Source: a bacterium (GTDB lineage Bacteria; Zhuqueibacterota; QNDG01; JAFGCO01). From it: a stretch of 64,000 nucleotides of DNA. Location of the stretch: the NCBI GenBank assembly GCA_016932575.1, contig JAFGCO010000063.1, positions 1 to 64,000 of the forward strand. Direction: 5' to 3'. The translations under genes were made by a program, and so were the position numbers. Shown piece after piece: positions 35,614 through 46,400 of the stretch; position 1 is the first letter of the stretch; every line of letters begins with the position of its first letter. A model generated the notes under the pieces. It ran no database searches. It had not been told where the DNA came from and saw nothing but the letters and a program-made list of their open reading frames with translations.

Positions 35614-36549
35614 ATGAAATCAGAGACTGACAAGAAAATCCTGATTGCCGCAGATTGGGAATATGACACGGATTTTATCAGTTTTCTGGATGCATCTCTC
35701 CATGAATATTGTGTTCATTCGGCGGTTGTACGTGCAGACAATTTAACTTCAGTGATACGTGATATTCAATCCGGACAACTGAAGGTCCTGGCGCTGATTG
35801 ATCGTGCTTCTGATACGAATTCTGCATTTATTCAGCTTCAATCGCTTCTGCATGAAAATGGAGTTCCGATTATTGATCCTGTCGAACAGGTTCACTGGGT
35901 ATCGGACAAAGCGACAATGCATCTCGAATTCCTGGCTGCGGATATTCCCACACCGTATACATTGATCTTGCCTCCGTATGAGGAAAAGAACACACCTGCA
36001 TTGCATGTGGATGATCTGGCAATTCTTGGCCGGCCATTTGTGATTAAGCCGGCCAATACGACCGGAGGGGGGATTGGTGTGGTGGATGGTGCGGAATCCC
36101 TTCAGGAAGTTTTGCATGCGAGAACTGAATTCAGGTCGGATAAATATCTTATTCAGGAAAAGATAATACCAATTGAAAAAGAAGGGTATCGATTCTGGTT
36201 CCGGTCTTTTTATGCGGGAGGGCAAATTTTCTCAGCCTGGTGGCACGATGAAACGCACAGGTATATGGTGATTGATCATATGCTTATCGAACCGTTCGGA
36301 TTACATGCGATCTCACGAATTATGCGAAAAATTGCCAGGGTGGCAATGCTGACTCTTTTTTCAAGTGAGTTGGTCTGCTGTGCAGATGGCCGATGGGTTG
36401 TGGTTGATTATGTCAATGAATCCTGTGATATGCGTATTCAGTCAAAACATTGGGATGGTGTGCCGGACAACCTCGTAAAACAGATTGCTGCGGCAATTGC
36501 AAAACATGTGGTCTGTGTTTCACGGTCCAAGATTGATACACTTTCGTGA
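35614..36549 (+). CDS. ATP-grasp ligase (RimK/Ddl-like), third in the cluster
   Basis: The ATG directly follows the stop codon of the GNAT-deacetylase gene, so the two are co-translated. The 311-residue product has the ATP-grasp core: WVSDKATMHLEFLAADIPTPYT (the residue that opens domain B), FVIKPANTTGGGIGV as the glycine-rich loop (~142-156), YLIQEKI as the ATP hinge, and VVVDYVNESCDMR as the metal-ligand end. It is a third, clearly different ligase in the cluster, fitting a route with several ATP-driven ligation steps. The amino or carboxylate partners are unknown. Cytoplasmic. Confidence 0.78.
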   Translation: MKSETDKKILIAADWEYDTDFISFLDASLHEYCVHSAVVRADNLTSVIRDIQSGQLKVLALIDRASDTNSAFIQLQSLLHENGVPIIDPVEQVHWVSDKATMHLEFLAADIPTPYTLILPPYEEKNTPALHVDDLAILGRPFVIKPANTTGGGIGVVDGAESLQEVLHARTEFRSDKYLIQEKIIPIEKEGYRFWFRSFYAGGQIFSAWWHDETHRYMVIDHMLIEPFGLHAISRIMRKIARVAMLTLFSSELVCCADGRWVVVDYVNESCDMRIQSKHWDGVPDNLVKQIAAAIAKHVVCVSRSKIDTLS

Positions 36550-36616
36550 AAACGGCATGGGTGGATTATTATAATATTTTCTCTAACTTTTTTTGAATTA
36601 AAAACGGAGGTGCATG

Positions 36617-36820
36617 ATGAGTAAGATTAAAATCATTCTCATTTCGGTGATTGTTATTTTATCACTGATCATTATTCTGCAAAATATGAAGGCAGTTGAG
36701 ACAAAAATACTGTTTTTCACAATCATCATGCCGAGGATTGTGTTTTTGCTTTTCATGATGGGGGTCGGCTTTATTTTGGGAATTATTTATATGAAGAAGA
36801 AAGGGCAGATAACTGAATAA
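36617..36820 (+). CDS. Small LapA-like membrane protein
   Basis: GGAGG lies 6 bases before the ATG at 36617; the ATG at 36614 is also possible. The 67-residue product has two hydrophobic helices (residues ~5-22 and ~36-58) separated by a short loop and ends in a basic tail (MKKKGQ). This matches the LapA/DUF1049 type of inner-membrane protein, which in enterobacteria takes part in lipopolysaccharide assembly regulation. It precedes the antiporter gene by a few bases. Confidence 0.7.
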   Translation: MSKIKIILISVIVILSLIIILQNMKAVETKILFFTIIMPRIVFLLFMMGVGFILGIIYMKKKGQITE

Positions 36821-36827
36821 TACTGTA

Positions 36828-37751
36828 TTGCTCATTATCGGACTCGGTTTACTGATACTGGGAGCTGAGGCACTTGTGCGCGGCAGTTCAGCCCTGGCCC
36901 TTCATCTTGGCATGCGGCCTTTGCTGATCGGCATGACCGTGGTGGCCTTTGGGACCAGCATGCCAGAGATGGTCGTGAGTGTGCAAGCTGTATTCTCCGG
37001 ACAGGCAGGGATCGCGCTCGGCAATGTCATTGGCTCGAATATTTGCAATCTGGGATTGATCCTGGGATTGTCTGCTGTCATTCGTCCGCTTGCAGTTCAA
37101 TCTCAAACGATACGGCTGGATGTACCCGTGATGATTGTTAGTGCGATTATTTTGATTCTTTTTCTTTTTTCCTCGGGATTATCACGACTGGAAGGGATTG
37201 TTCAACTTGCATTCATGGGACTGTTTCTCGGATATTCGATTGTAAATGCAGGCAAGGATTGTATTCATATCCATTCTGCAGATCTGGGTGTGGGTGATAT
37301 CCGGCACTGGTCGTTCATCAGGATCATTTCATATATTCTCTGCGGTCTTGTCGGACTCATTCCGGGTGCACATTTATTGATTCGCGGTGCTGTCGGACTG
37401 GCTAGATCGTGGGGTGTTTCGGAAACTGTCATCGGATTGACGCTTGTGGCTGTGGGGACAAGTCTGCCGGAACTGGCGACTTCACTGCTGGCTGCATTTC
37501 GAAGAGAATCGGATATTGCGGTAGGTAATGTGATCGGATCCAATATTTTTAATACACTGGCAATACTTGGTGTGGCCTCAATCATTAAGCCGTTTCCAGA
37601 TTTGAATATATCATGGTCAAGTCTTGGAAGTATGCTGATACTTTCATTGTTATGCTTGCCTTTTTTTAAATCGGGATTTAGGTTAAGCCGTATCGAAGGA
37701 TTTATTTTAATTATCATTTACGGATTATATTCATTTATCATGTTTTATTGA
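36828..37751 (+). CDS. Calcium/sodium antiporter of the CaCA family
   Basis: Two inverted halves each carry the family's alpha repeat: VAFGTSMPE plus GNVIGSNICN in the first, and VAVGTSLPELATS plus GNVIGSNIFN in the second. About ten membrane helices are present in 307 residues, the normal size for YrbG-type exchangers. The protein would move Ca2+ out against Na+ or H+ entry. The start is TTG at 36828, 8 bases after the previous stop. No Shine-Dalgarno sequence is visible there, so translation is probably coupled to the upstream small gene. The N terminus (MLIIGLGLLILGAEALVRG) is as expected for the family. Confidence 0.9.
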   Translation: MLIIGLGLLILGAEALVRGSSALALHLGMRPLLIGMTVVAFGTSMPEMVVSVQAVFSGQAGIALGNVIGSNICNLGLILGLSAVIRPLAVQSQTIRLDVPVMIVSAIILILFLFSSGLSRLEGIVQLAFMGLFLGYSIVNAGKDCIHIHSADLGVGDIRHWSFIRIISYILCGLVGLIPGAHLLIRGAVGLARSWGVSETVIGLTLVAVGTSLPELATSLLAAFRRESDIAVGNVIGSNIFNTLAILGVASIIKPFPDLNISWSSLGSMLILSLLCLPFFKSGFRLSRIEGFILIIIYGLYSFIMFY

Positions 37752-38107
37752 ATTTTTATACAAAAAAATATAACAGTATTATAATTTTTATTGCATAAAA
37801 TTCATTTGATTTATTATATTTATATAATTACATTTTTTCTTGTTTTTTACCTATACCCTACAGCCTAATATTCAGCGACCGACAGGGAGAACAGCAGAGG
37901 CTTATATCGGGATACCATGTGTGTCATTAGGTTATCTTATCAAGATAAAAATGTACTACCATCACCTTTTACCTGAAATTCCTTTTTATCTGCTGTTTTA
38001 ACATTTTTCCATATTTAGAATCAGGAAAACGCATAATTCGTTTTCAATGTGTTCTCCAGCCTTAGGGGAAGTGTTGTCGAATTTTGCATCAAGGATGGAA
38101 GAACCGA
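37752..38107. other. AT-rich spacer before the nonribosomal peptide operon
   Basis: This 356-base spacer holds no gene. The first 100 bases are strongly AT-rich and include a promoter-like pair at 37791/37815. The rest (37846-38000) is low-complexity sequence with words such as TTTTACC and ACCCTAC that also occur at 11650-11670. Confidence 0.4.
37791..37820 (+). promoter_or_regulatory. Possible sigma-70 promoter for the peptide synthetase operon
   Basis: TTGCAT (37791-37796) and TATATT (37815-37820) are separated by 18 bases. The AT-rich setting produces such matches by chance, so support is weak. Position is right for a long leader ahead of the phosphopantetheinyl transferase gene. Confidence 0.3.
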
Positions 38108-38788
38108 ATGATAGCGAATATATTGAATAACGTGCAGGATCAATACCCGAGACTGGCATTTGCCGAACAAGCGATTCATTCAGTAAAGGGAACCCTGTTT
38201 CCCCAGGAACAAGTTTTTATTCAAAATGCGGTTTTTAAAAGGCAGAGCGAATTTATTGCGGGGAGGATTCTTGCACGACAGGCAATGAAGCAATTGGGAT
38301 ATCCGGAATTTTCTCTGCCTGCAGACACTCAGCGTTGTCCGGTCTGGCCCGAGGATATTGTCGGTTCTATTTCACATACAGATCATTATTGCGGCGCCGT
38401 TGTCGGGGCCTCTTCACACTATCGAAGTATTGGTTTGGATATTGAACAGATCTCCAGGATAAATAAAGCGCTTTGGCCGGTCTTCTGCACCCGGAATGAA
38501 TTGAACAATTTATCCAAACTGCCAGTATTAAAACAACAAAAGCATGCTGCCCTTGTGTTCAGTGCCAAAGAAAGTTTTTATAAATGCCACTTTTATCTCC
38601 ACCGCGTTTTTTTTGTTTTTCAAGATATTGAAATTGCCTGGAATTGGAAGCGTTCACGATTTTATGTTTCTGTTCTCAATAAGGCTGTTCCTTTATTGCC
38701 TTTTAGTTGTCCGGTTGGATTTTTTACCCTGGCTCGGGATGAAGTATTTACTTTGACGATTCAAAAAACAAATATGACGACCTGTTAA
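38108..38788 (+). CDS. Sfp/EntD-type 4'-phosphopantetheinyl transferase
   Basis: The ATG at 38108 follows a GGAAG element; a TTG 24 bases upstream is in frame but weaker. The 226-residue protein has the EntD/Sfp motifs: GSISHTD (~94), GLDIEQ (~117) and FSAKESFYK (~155), the last two providing the magnesium-binding acidic residues and Lys. It moves the phosphopantetheine arm of coenzyme A onto carrier-protein serines. It lies 24 bases before a synthetase gene and so most likely activates Ser981 and Ser1003 of the two synthetases. A separate AcpS at 56058 would serve fatty-acid synthesis. Confidence 0.88.
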   Translation: MIANILNNVQDQYPRLAFAEQAIHSVKGTLFPQEQVFIQNAVFKRQSEFIAGRILARQAMKQLGYPEFSLPADTQRCPVWPEDIVGSISHTDHYCGAVVGASSHYRSIGLDIEQISRINKALWPVFCTRNELNNLSKLPVLKQQKHAALVFSAKESFYKCHFYLHRVFFVFQDIEIAWNWKRSRFYVSVLNKAVPLLPFSCPVGFFTLARDEVFTLTIQKTNMTTC

Positions 38789-38811
38789 TATCATTGGAGA
38801 AATAGAGTATA

Positions 38812-41800
38812 ATGAATTCTCAGTTAAAAATGTATCCGCTCACTCATGCGCAAAAACGCATTTGGTACGCTGAAAAAAAATATTCGGATTCGAATTTATG
38901 GAATATCATTTTTACACATGATTTTTTGGGTGCGGTTGATGTGGATTTAATGAGAAGGGCCATTATGACCTGTATCCGATCGAACGATGGCCTGCGTTTG
39001 CAGTTTAATGAAGCCAATGGAAATGTGCAGCAGTATGTCAGCGAGGTGGAACCGGAATGTATTGAAATATTTGAATTTGAGAATGAAGTCGAGAAGGATC
39101 TCTTTTTAAACAATCTTTCTGCCAAACCTTTCCATGTCATGGATTCGAATCTTTATTATTTTTGTATTTATAAAGTGAAGTTTCATATCGGTTTTTATAT
39201 GAAGCTGCATCATATTATCTGTGATGCCTGGACAGTTCGCCTCATTTGTGAACAAATCTGGGGCAATTATCAGCAATTTGTCACTGGTGAGTATCATACC
39301 GAATCCTATCCATCCTATATTGATTATTTGACCAGCGAAGCAAAATATTTACATTCACCGGTCATGGAAAAAAATCGCTGTTACTGGCTGGATCTGTTAA
39401 GAAATATGCCTGCCAGCCTCAAACTCAGTCGTCTAACCGTAAAAAAAGGAACTATCGATTCTCAGCGACTGAATTTTTACCTGTCTGAAGACATGACTGA
39501 TGCCATCCGTGATTTCTGTGCAGAACAGACTATGCAGCCTTTCCACTTTTTATTTTCAGCATTTCTTTGCTGTTTAAGTAAATGTTCCCTTCAGAAGGAG
39601 TTTGTGTTAGGGACTGTGGTACATAACAGAACCGGACGGAAAGAAAAAAAGACAGTGGGTATGTTTGTAAACACAGTACCCTTTCGTGCTTCGTTGAATG
39701 ATTTAAATTCATTTATTGACCTGGTTCAATCAGTCACAAAAAATATTAAAAGTCATTTGAGACATCAAAAATATCCTTTTGATTTATTATTGACGGATTT
39801 AAAAGACACCTACGGTTATTCCACAGACTGGATGGAAGTGGTGTTTTCTTATGACACCTTCACTCACCCTCTGCCCAATCAATGGCACGCGAATGACAAA
39901 GAAATTGTCCCTCTGGTGCTTCATGTGACAGAGCGGGAATCGAAGACCAAATTAAAGTTCGAATTTGATTTTCATACGGCGGTTTATTCTGAAAAGGAAG
40001 TATCCCGGATTTTCGAATTCATCAAAAATATTATCAGTGAAGTGATCAAAACACCTCAGATTCAATTGAGTGAAATTGAAATGATCAGCAAAGAAGAAAA
40101 GACATGCCTGCTGTCGCATTTTAATCATGAAACACGGCCTCTGGATGACTTTCAACCCATCCATCAGCTCATCTCGAAGCAGGTCAGATTAAATCCGGAT
40201 CAGAGAGCAATTGTCACTCACGATCAAGAGATCACATTCAGGGAATTGGATCAACGGGCGAATTGGATTGCAAACTCAATAAGGCAAAAGGGAATCGGTC
40301 CGGGAGATTGTGTGGGTTGCCTGTTCGATCGGTCTGTTGAATTGATTGTCACTTTACTGGGAATTATGAAGTCAGGAGCCGCATATGTGCCTATCGATCC
40401 CTCCTATCCTTCGGCACGCATTCTGCATATGATTAAAGCCAGCAGTATGACATGTCTTGTTACTGATGCAGGGCATCGCAATGCCATTGGATCCCGGGTT
40501 GAAATAATTGAATATCCCTCCGATCCCCAGTCGCAGATTCTTGCTTATTTTCAGGCGCATGAGCCGGATCCGCATGACTTATTATATGTTGTTTTTACGT
40601 CCGGCTCAACCGGAGAGCCCAAAGGCGTGATGGTCGAACACCTGGGATTTTTCAACCTTCTCAAAGTGCACCAGGAAACTTTCTGCACGGCTTCCAGCGA
40701 CCGGATGACTCAGGTTGCCAGTCCCGGATTCGATGCTATGGCATTTGAGATTTGGCCCTGTCTTTCAAGAGGAGCAACGTTGTATATTGTCCCGGATATC
40801 ATTCGAACGGATCCCTATTATTTAAAATCCTGGATGATTGATCACAAGATTACTTTCACTTATCAACCGACAGCTATCGCTGAGTTTTTAATTCATGAGG
40901 AGTGGCCCGACAAAACATATTTAAGATGCCTGACCACTGCAGGGGAGAGATTGAAGAAATATCCAAAATCCGAATTGCCATTTCGATTTTTCAATTTGTA
41001 CGGACCTACCGAGGATTCTGTTTGGACTTCGATTGCAGAAATTAAAACCGACAACAAACAATCTGAAAGATATCCTTCTATTGGAAATCCAATTATGAAT
41101 CATCAGATTTATATTACAGATCATGAATTACATTTACAACCCATTGGCATATCGGGCGAACTTTGTATTTCGGGCACCGGATTGGCTCGTGGATATATCA
41201 ACCGGTCCGAATTGACGGATGAACGTTTTATTTCCAATCCTTTCGAACCGGGAGCCCGTCTTTACAGGACGGGTGATTTGGCTTACAGGACATGGGATGG
41301 ATCCATTCAGTTTATCGGGCGGAAGGACAATCAGGTACAAATTCGCGGATTCCGTGTGGAATTGGGAGAAATTGAACATCATTTGCAGAATATGCCCGGT
41401 GTCCGCGATGCAGCCGTACTTGCAGATACAGATAAAAGAAAACAATCCCGGCTTTTGGCTTATCTTGTAGGAGATAATGCTTTGACCGAGCAGCACATCC
41501 GCCAGTATTTGCATCATCATTTGCCGGATTATATGATTCCAGCCTTCATTCGGCTGTTGGATGAACTGCCCAGAAACGAACATGGCAAATTGAATGTGCA
41601 AGCACTTCCGGCACCGGACAACAGACAAAAGAGCCGGCACATTGCTGCTCCGGAAAATAACATTCAACGTCACCTGGTATCCGCATTTAAAAAATATTTA
41701 GATGTCCCTGAGATCAGCATTCTGGATCATTATTTTGAATTGGGCGGGGATTCCATCAAAGCCATTCAAATCTCTTATGAAATGCAGAAACTGGGCTATG

Positions 41801-43302
41801 AAATGCATGTGGCTGACTTATATGAACATCCGACGATCGAGTCAATCAGCCGCAAGATCGTACACTTAAAGAAAACAATTCATAAGAAGCATAAGTATCA
41901 GGAAATTCCTCTGACTCCGATCCAATGCTGGTTTTTTCAACAGAATTTAAAAGATCAGCATCAATGGAATCAGACATTGACCCTTCGTTCAATCCGCCGT
42001 CTTCATCCCGAAATGGTACAAATCGTGATGATAGATCTGATTCGTCATCACCAGACACTGCAATATATTTATTATCAGGATCACAATAAATGGATTCAGG
42101 AATTATCCAAAGAAGGCCACCAGCTCTTTGATTATTTTTTTGAAGATCTCCGTTATACAGATGCTTATGTAGATCATATGCAGGTTCATGTCCATGAGTT
42201 ACAAAGAAGCATGAATATTAAAACAGGCCCTCTGGTAAAATTGGGACATTTTCGTACTTCAGACGGAGATTTGCTGGTTTTTATCATTCATCATCTTGCC
42301 GTGGATGGCATTTCATGGCGAATCCTTTTGGAGGATTTTATAGAAGGCTATGAGCATGAAATTCAAGGCTTGTATGATCAATATCGACTGCAGACATTGC
42401 CGTTCGCGGATTGGTCTCATCACTTAACGGATTACGCTAAAAATCCATTATTATTTAAGGAATTATCTTACTGGCAGGGCATCGGGTCGGCCCATTCGGC
42501 TGTGTTGAGTAAAGATCAAATTGTTGGATCCCGGCTGGCGAAAGATATGCTCACGAAAAAAATTATTCTATCAGAATCGGACACCGGGCAGCTTTTAAAA
42601 GAGGTTCATCGTGCCTTTCATACCAATGTCGAGGATATTTTACTGGCATGTCTTGGTTTATCTCTCTATAAATGGCAGGGAATTGAACAGATACGGTTGC
42701 ATTTGGAGGGTCACGGCAGGCACCCAACATTTACCGAACTCACAGTATCAAGAACCATTGGCTGGTTTACTTCCATATATCCGGTTCTACTATCAGTGAA
42801 AGAGCCGGATAATATCGCCTATCATATCAAATCCACAAAAGAAACACTTCGGCAGGTTCCAAATCATGGAATGGGTTACGGAATTCTGAATTATTTGACG
42901 CCATCTGACTTGAAACGCAACTGGCAAATAGTTAAAATACCAGAAATATGCTTTAATTATCTGGGTGAGCTGGATGCTTCTCTGAAGGACAATTCTCTTG
43001 ATTTATCTCTGGTGCTATTTGAGTTGTTCACAAGTCCCGAATCTGAAAAAAGGTACGCTTTGGAAGTCAACAGTATGGTGAGGAATGGTCAACTGGAGAT
43101 ATGGTTCGAATATCACAATCAGGAGTTCCGCGAAAAGAACATACAATATCTGACGGATATTTTTTATGACAACTTAATTCGAATGATTTGCTTTTGTCTG
43201 GATAAACACGAGACTGAGTGGACGCCCAGTGATTTTGGAGATGCCACACTGTCTATTGATGATCTTGATACAATCAATCAAATGATTGATTGTATTGAAT
43301 AG
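38812..43302 (+). CDS. Nonribosomal peptide synthetase, module 1 (C-A-T-E)
   Basis: The 1496 residues divide into four domains. The condensation domain (~5-430) has HHIICDAW with His133/His134. The adenylation domain (~455-940) has FTSGSTGEPKG, FDAMAFEIW, YGPTED and the C-terminal GKLN lysine. The thiolation domain has Ser981 in LGGDSIKA. The epimerisation domain (~1045-1490) has HHLAVDGISWR (His1160), EGHGR and ICFNYLG. A leading condensation domain in a first module suggests N-acylation of the first residue. Aligning by eye to the GrsA pocket gives approximately D-A-F-Y-T-A-L-V-W-K, which I cannot assign beyond probably hydrophobic. The product bound at the end is a D-configured aminoacyl (or acyl-aminoacyl) thioester handed to the next protein. 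Confidence 0.9.
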   Translation: MNSQLKMYPLTHAQKRIWYAEKKYSDSNLWNIIFTHDFLGAVDVDLMRRAIMTCIRSNDGLRLQFNEANGNVQQYVSEVEPECIEIFEFENEVEKDLFLNNLSAKPFHVMDSNLYYFCIYKVKFHIGFYMKLHHIICDAWTVRLICEQIWGNYQQFVTGEYHTESYPSYIDYLTSEAKYLHSPVMEKNRCYWLDLLRNMPASLKLSRLTVKKGTIDSQRLNFYLSEDMTDAIRDFCAEQTMQPFHFLFSAFLCCLSKCSLQKEFVLGTVVHNRTGRKEKKTVGMFVNTVPFRASLNDLNSFIDLVQSVTKNIKSHLRHQKYPFDLLLTDLKDTYGYSTDWMEVVFSYDTFTHPLPNQWHANDKEIVPLVLHVTERESKTKLKFEFDFHTAVYSEKEVSRIFEFIKNIISEVIKTPQIQLSEIEMISKEEKTCLLSHFNHETRPLDDFQPIHQLISKQVRLNPDQRAIVTHDQEITFRELDQRANWIANSIRQKGIGPGDCVGCLFDRSVELIVTLLGIMKSGAAYVPIDPSYPSARILHMIKASSMTCLVTDAGHRNAIGSRVEIIEYPSDPQSQILAYFQAHEPDPHDLLYVVFTSGSTGEPKGVMVEHLGFFNLLKVHQETFCTASSDRMTQVASPGFDAMAFEIWPCLSRGATLYIVPDIIRTDPYYLKSWMIDHKITFTYQPTAIAEFLIHEEWPDKTYLRCLTTAGERLKKYPKSELPFRFFNLYGPTEDSVWTSIAEIKTDNKQSERYPSIGNPIMNHQIYITDHELHLQPIGISGELCISGTGLARGYINRSELTDERFISNPFEPGARLYRTGDLAYRTWDGSIQFIGRKDNQVQIRGFRVELGEIEHHLQNMPGVRDAAVLADTDKRKQSRLLAYLVGDNALTEQHIRQYLHHHLPDYMIPAFIRLLDELPRNEHGKLNVQALPAPDNRQKSRHIAAPENNIQRHLVSAFKKYLDVPEISILDHYFELGGDSIKAIQISYEMQKLGYEMHVADLYEHPTIESISRKIVHLKKTIHKKHKYQEIPLTPIQCWFFQQNLKDQHQWNQTLTLRSIRRLHPEMVQIVMIDLIRHHQTLQYIYYQDHNKWIQELSKEGHQLFDYFFEDLRYTDAYVDHMQVHVHELQRSMNIKTGPLVKLGHFRTSDGDLLVFIIHHLAVDGISWRILLEDFIEGYEHEIQGLYDQYRLQTLPFADWSHHLTDYAKNPLLFKELSYWQGIGSAHSAVLSKDQIVGSRLAKDMLTKKIILSESDTGQLLKEVHRAFHTNVEDILLACLGLSLYKWQGIEQIRLHLEGHGRHPTFTELTVSRTIGWFTSIYPVLLSVKEPDNIAYHIKSTKETLRQVPNHGMGYGILNYLTPSDLKRNWQIVKIPEICFNYLGELDASLKDNSLDLSLVLFELFTSPESEKRYALEVNSMVRNGQLEIWFEYHNQEFREKNIQYLTDIFYDNLIRMICFCLDKHETEWTPSDFGDATLSIDDLDTINQMIDCIE

Positions 43303-43491
43303 AGAATGTTTGCACTTATATGATGCATCGTTTGGAAGACTAAAATCAAAGAAGTTAAATTCGGTCCTATCAATGATTGGCTTATCGGTTTATAAATGCA
43401 ACATTTTTATGCGGTCTTTTTTATTCGGAGAACTGATAATTTTCTGAGCTTTTTTGGTGATATCTGACAAATTATCTATATCAGGAATCAG

Positions 43492-46400
43492 ATGAACAAT
43501 TCAGCAAAAATACAGCATATATTGCCCTTGACGCCGATGCAGGAAGGTATCCTGTTTAATTATCTGCAATCGCCGAATTCTGAAGCTTATTTTGAGCAGA
43601 CGGCTTTTAATATTCATGGCGATATTGATATGGAAACTGTATTTCACAGCTTTGAAATATGGGTGAAACGGCATGATATTTTCAGGACGCTGTTTATATA
43701 CAGGGATGTGGAAAAACCAAAACAGATCGTGCTTCATCATCGGAAATGCACTGTATTTTTTAACGATCTTTCGTCGGAAGATGAAACAGGCATCGGCGCC
43801 CTCATCGAGGCCTATCAAAAACAGGACAGAAAGCGGGGTTTTGATTTAAGCCGCGATATGCCTATTCGTCTGGCTGTATTCAGAATCGGAAAAGAAATTT
43901 ACCGCTTCATTTTCAGTTTTCATCATATAATTTTGGATGGCTGGAGTTTCGGGCTTTTGATGAGTGAATTTTTTGAGATTTATCAACCGTTGCGTCAGAA
44001 TCAGAAAGTCCATTGTGAAAAGAATCATTCGTTCAGGCAGTATGTCTTGTGGCTGCAAAAACAGAACTTCAATCATGCCTATGCTTATTGGACCCGTTAT
44101 TTGAATGATTATGAGAATCCAGTGAAATTACCCGGCAGAATGACAACCAGGTATTCCTCTTCTTCATACGACAGGCAGGTGAAAGACATTGCATTTACAA
44201 GGGCTGTTTGTCAATCGATTCAAGAGCTGACAAGAACAAACCAGATTACCCTGAATACCTTCATTCAGGCCATCTGGGGAATTCTTCTGCAGCGATATAA
44301 TAATACAGACGATGTGGTTTTTGGTACGGTCGTGTCGGGCCGGCATGCCGAGATAGACAATATTGATCGTACTGTCGGGCTGCTGATCAATGCGGTTCCT
44401 GTTCGGGTTACAGCTTCACCGCAAATGACGGTTACCGACCTGTTTCAAGCTATACACACGCGATATGCCGCTTCCAGCCAATATGATTTTTGCAGCTTGT
44501 CAGAGATACAATCGCGGTCTGGTTTTTCAGGCGATTTGATCAATCATGTACTGGTTTTTGAAAACTACATGAAGGCAGATGTAGTGAAAGCATTCCTGGG
44601 TGATACACATGAATTTCCTTTTTATATCAGCGATGTGTCCTTATTCGAACAGACCAATTATGATTTTAATCTGCTTGTGATTCCTGGTGAGCGGTTGCAG
44701 ATTAAAATTATTTTTAATGCGAAGATTTTTTCTTCACAGACTATTGAACGCATCCTGGGACATTTCCGAAAGACGGTTCAGGAAGTGCTGAAGAATCCGA
44801 AAATCAAGATTCATATGCTGGATATTCTTCCTGATACAGAAAAGAAGCAATTGATGCAGAATTTTCAGGCAGAAACCGTAAACATGCCTCCTTTTAAACC
44901 GCTTCAATGCTGGTTTGAGGAGCAGGCAGAGAAATCGCCTGACAGAACGGCTGTTTGCGATGAATCAGGAGAAATCACCTACGGCGAGCTTAATACCCTC
45001 GCCAATCAATGGGCCTGGTATTTGAAAGAGCTGGGTATCGGTCCCGAGGTGATTGCCGGTGTTTTCATGGAGCGCTCCATTGATCTTATTGTCGGAATGC
45101 TGGCCGTTCTGAAAGCGGGCGGCGCTTATTTGCCTCTGGATATCAGTACACCCAAGGCGCGTGTAAAAAAGATCCTTCGGTCCAGCCGCATGAAGTGCAT
45201 GCTGACGCAAGCGTCGCATGTTGATAAGATATCTTCTGAGATTCCAATAGTGATTATTGATCATGTGAAAGATATTTCCGGGTATTCTGTTGAAAACCCT
45301 CCGGTTTCTGCTGAAGCCGGTCATCTGATGTATGTGATCTATACATCCGGCTCCACAGGCGAGCCCAAAGGGGTAATGGTCGAGCATGGCGGATTTCATA
45401 ATTTGCTTTGCAACCTTAATTATCTTTTTCATCTTTCTCCTGAGGATCGATGCTCGCAAGTTGCCAGTCCTTCATTTGACGCGATGGGATTTGAAATTTG
45501 GCCTTGTTTTACCAATGGCTCAGAACTATATTTTGTGCCAGGCCATATATGTAAAGATCCTATTCAAATATTTCAATGGATCAAAGACAATAATATAACA
45601 TTTTCATTTCAAGTCACAGCCATTTCTGAATTATTAATTTCAATGGATTGGCCTGATTCATCATGTCTGCGTATTTTATGCACAGGGGGTGATCGTTTGA
45701 AAAAATATCCTCCAAGAAATTTACCCTTTAAATTATATAATGTATATGGACCTACGGAAGATTCTGTTGTCACATCCTGTTGTGAAATTCATGCCTGTGA
45801 TTCTAAATTTTATACACCGCCCATTGGATATCCTTTAAATGATCATTTTATATATATATTGGATAATTTTAAAAGAATACAACCGATTGGCTGTGAAGGT
45901 GAGTTGTTTATAGGCGGCGCTGGATTGGCGAGAGGATATATTAATGATGAAAAGCTGACAAAGCAGAAATTTATTCAGATCCCCATTTTTAAAAATGGAC
46001 GATTATATAAAACAGGGGATATTGTCAGCTGGCTTGAAAATGGTGCCCTTGAATATATTGGAAGAAAAGATTTTCAGGTGAAGATAGGCGGCCATCGTAT
46101 TGAATTGGGAGAAATTGAATCACTTCTTATGAACATGCCCGGAATCCAAGATTGTGTTGCACATGTTATGCAAAATGATTCAGGCATTGTTTCTCTTGGC
46201 GCCTATTACAGCGCAGATCGGATTTATGAATACAAAGATCTAAAATCATATTTACAAAAAGAACTTCCTATTTATATGGTTCCTGATTATTTTTTTCAAC
46301 TTGAGCAATTGCCTTATAACACGAATGGGAAAATCGACCGGAAAATGCTGCCTAAACCCCGGAGATTATCCTCCGGTCCTAAGAATCGGCAAGGACCCCG

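Noticed and set aside
41134..41673. A 179-codon minus-strand frame within the first synthetase gene
   Set aside because: It lies antisense to the conserved adenylation domain; no independent support.
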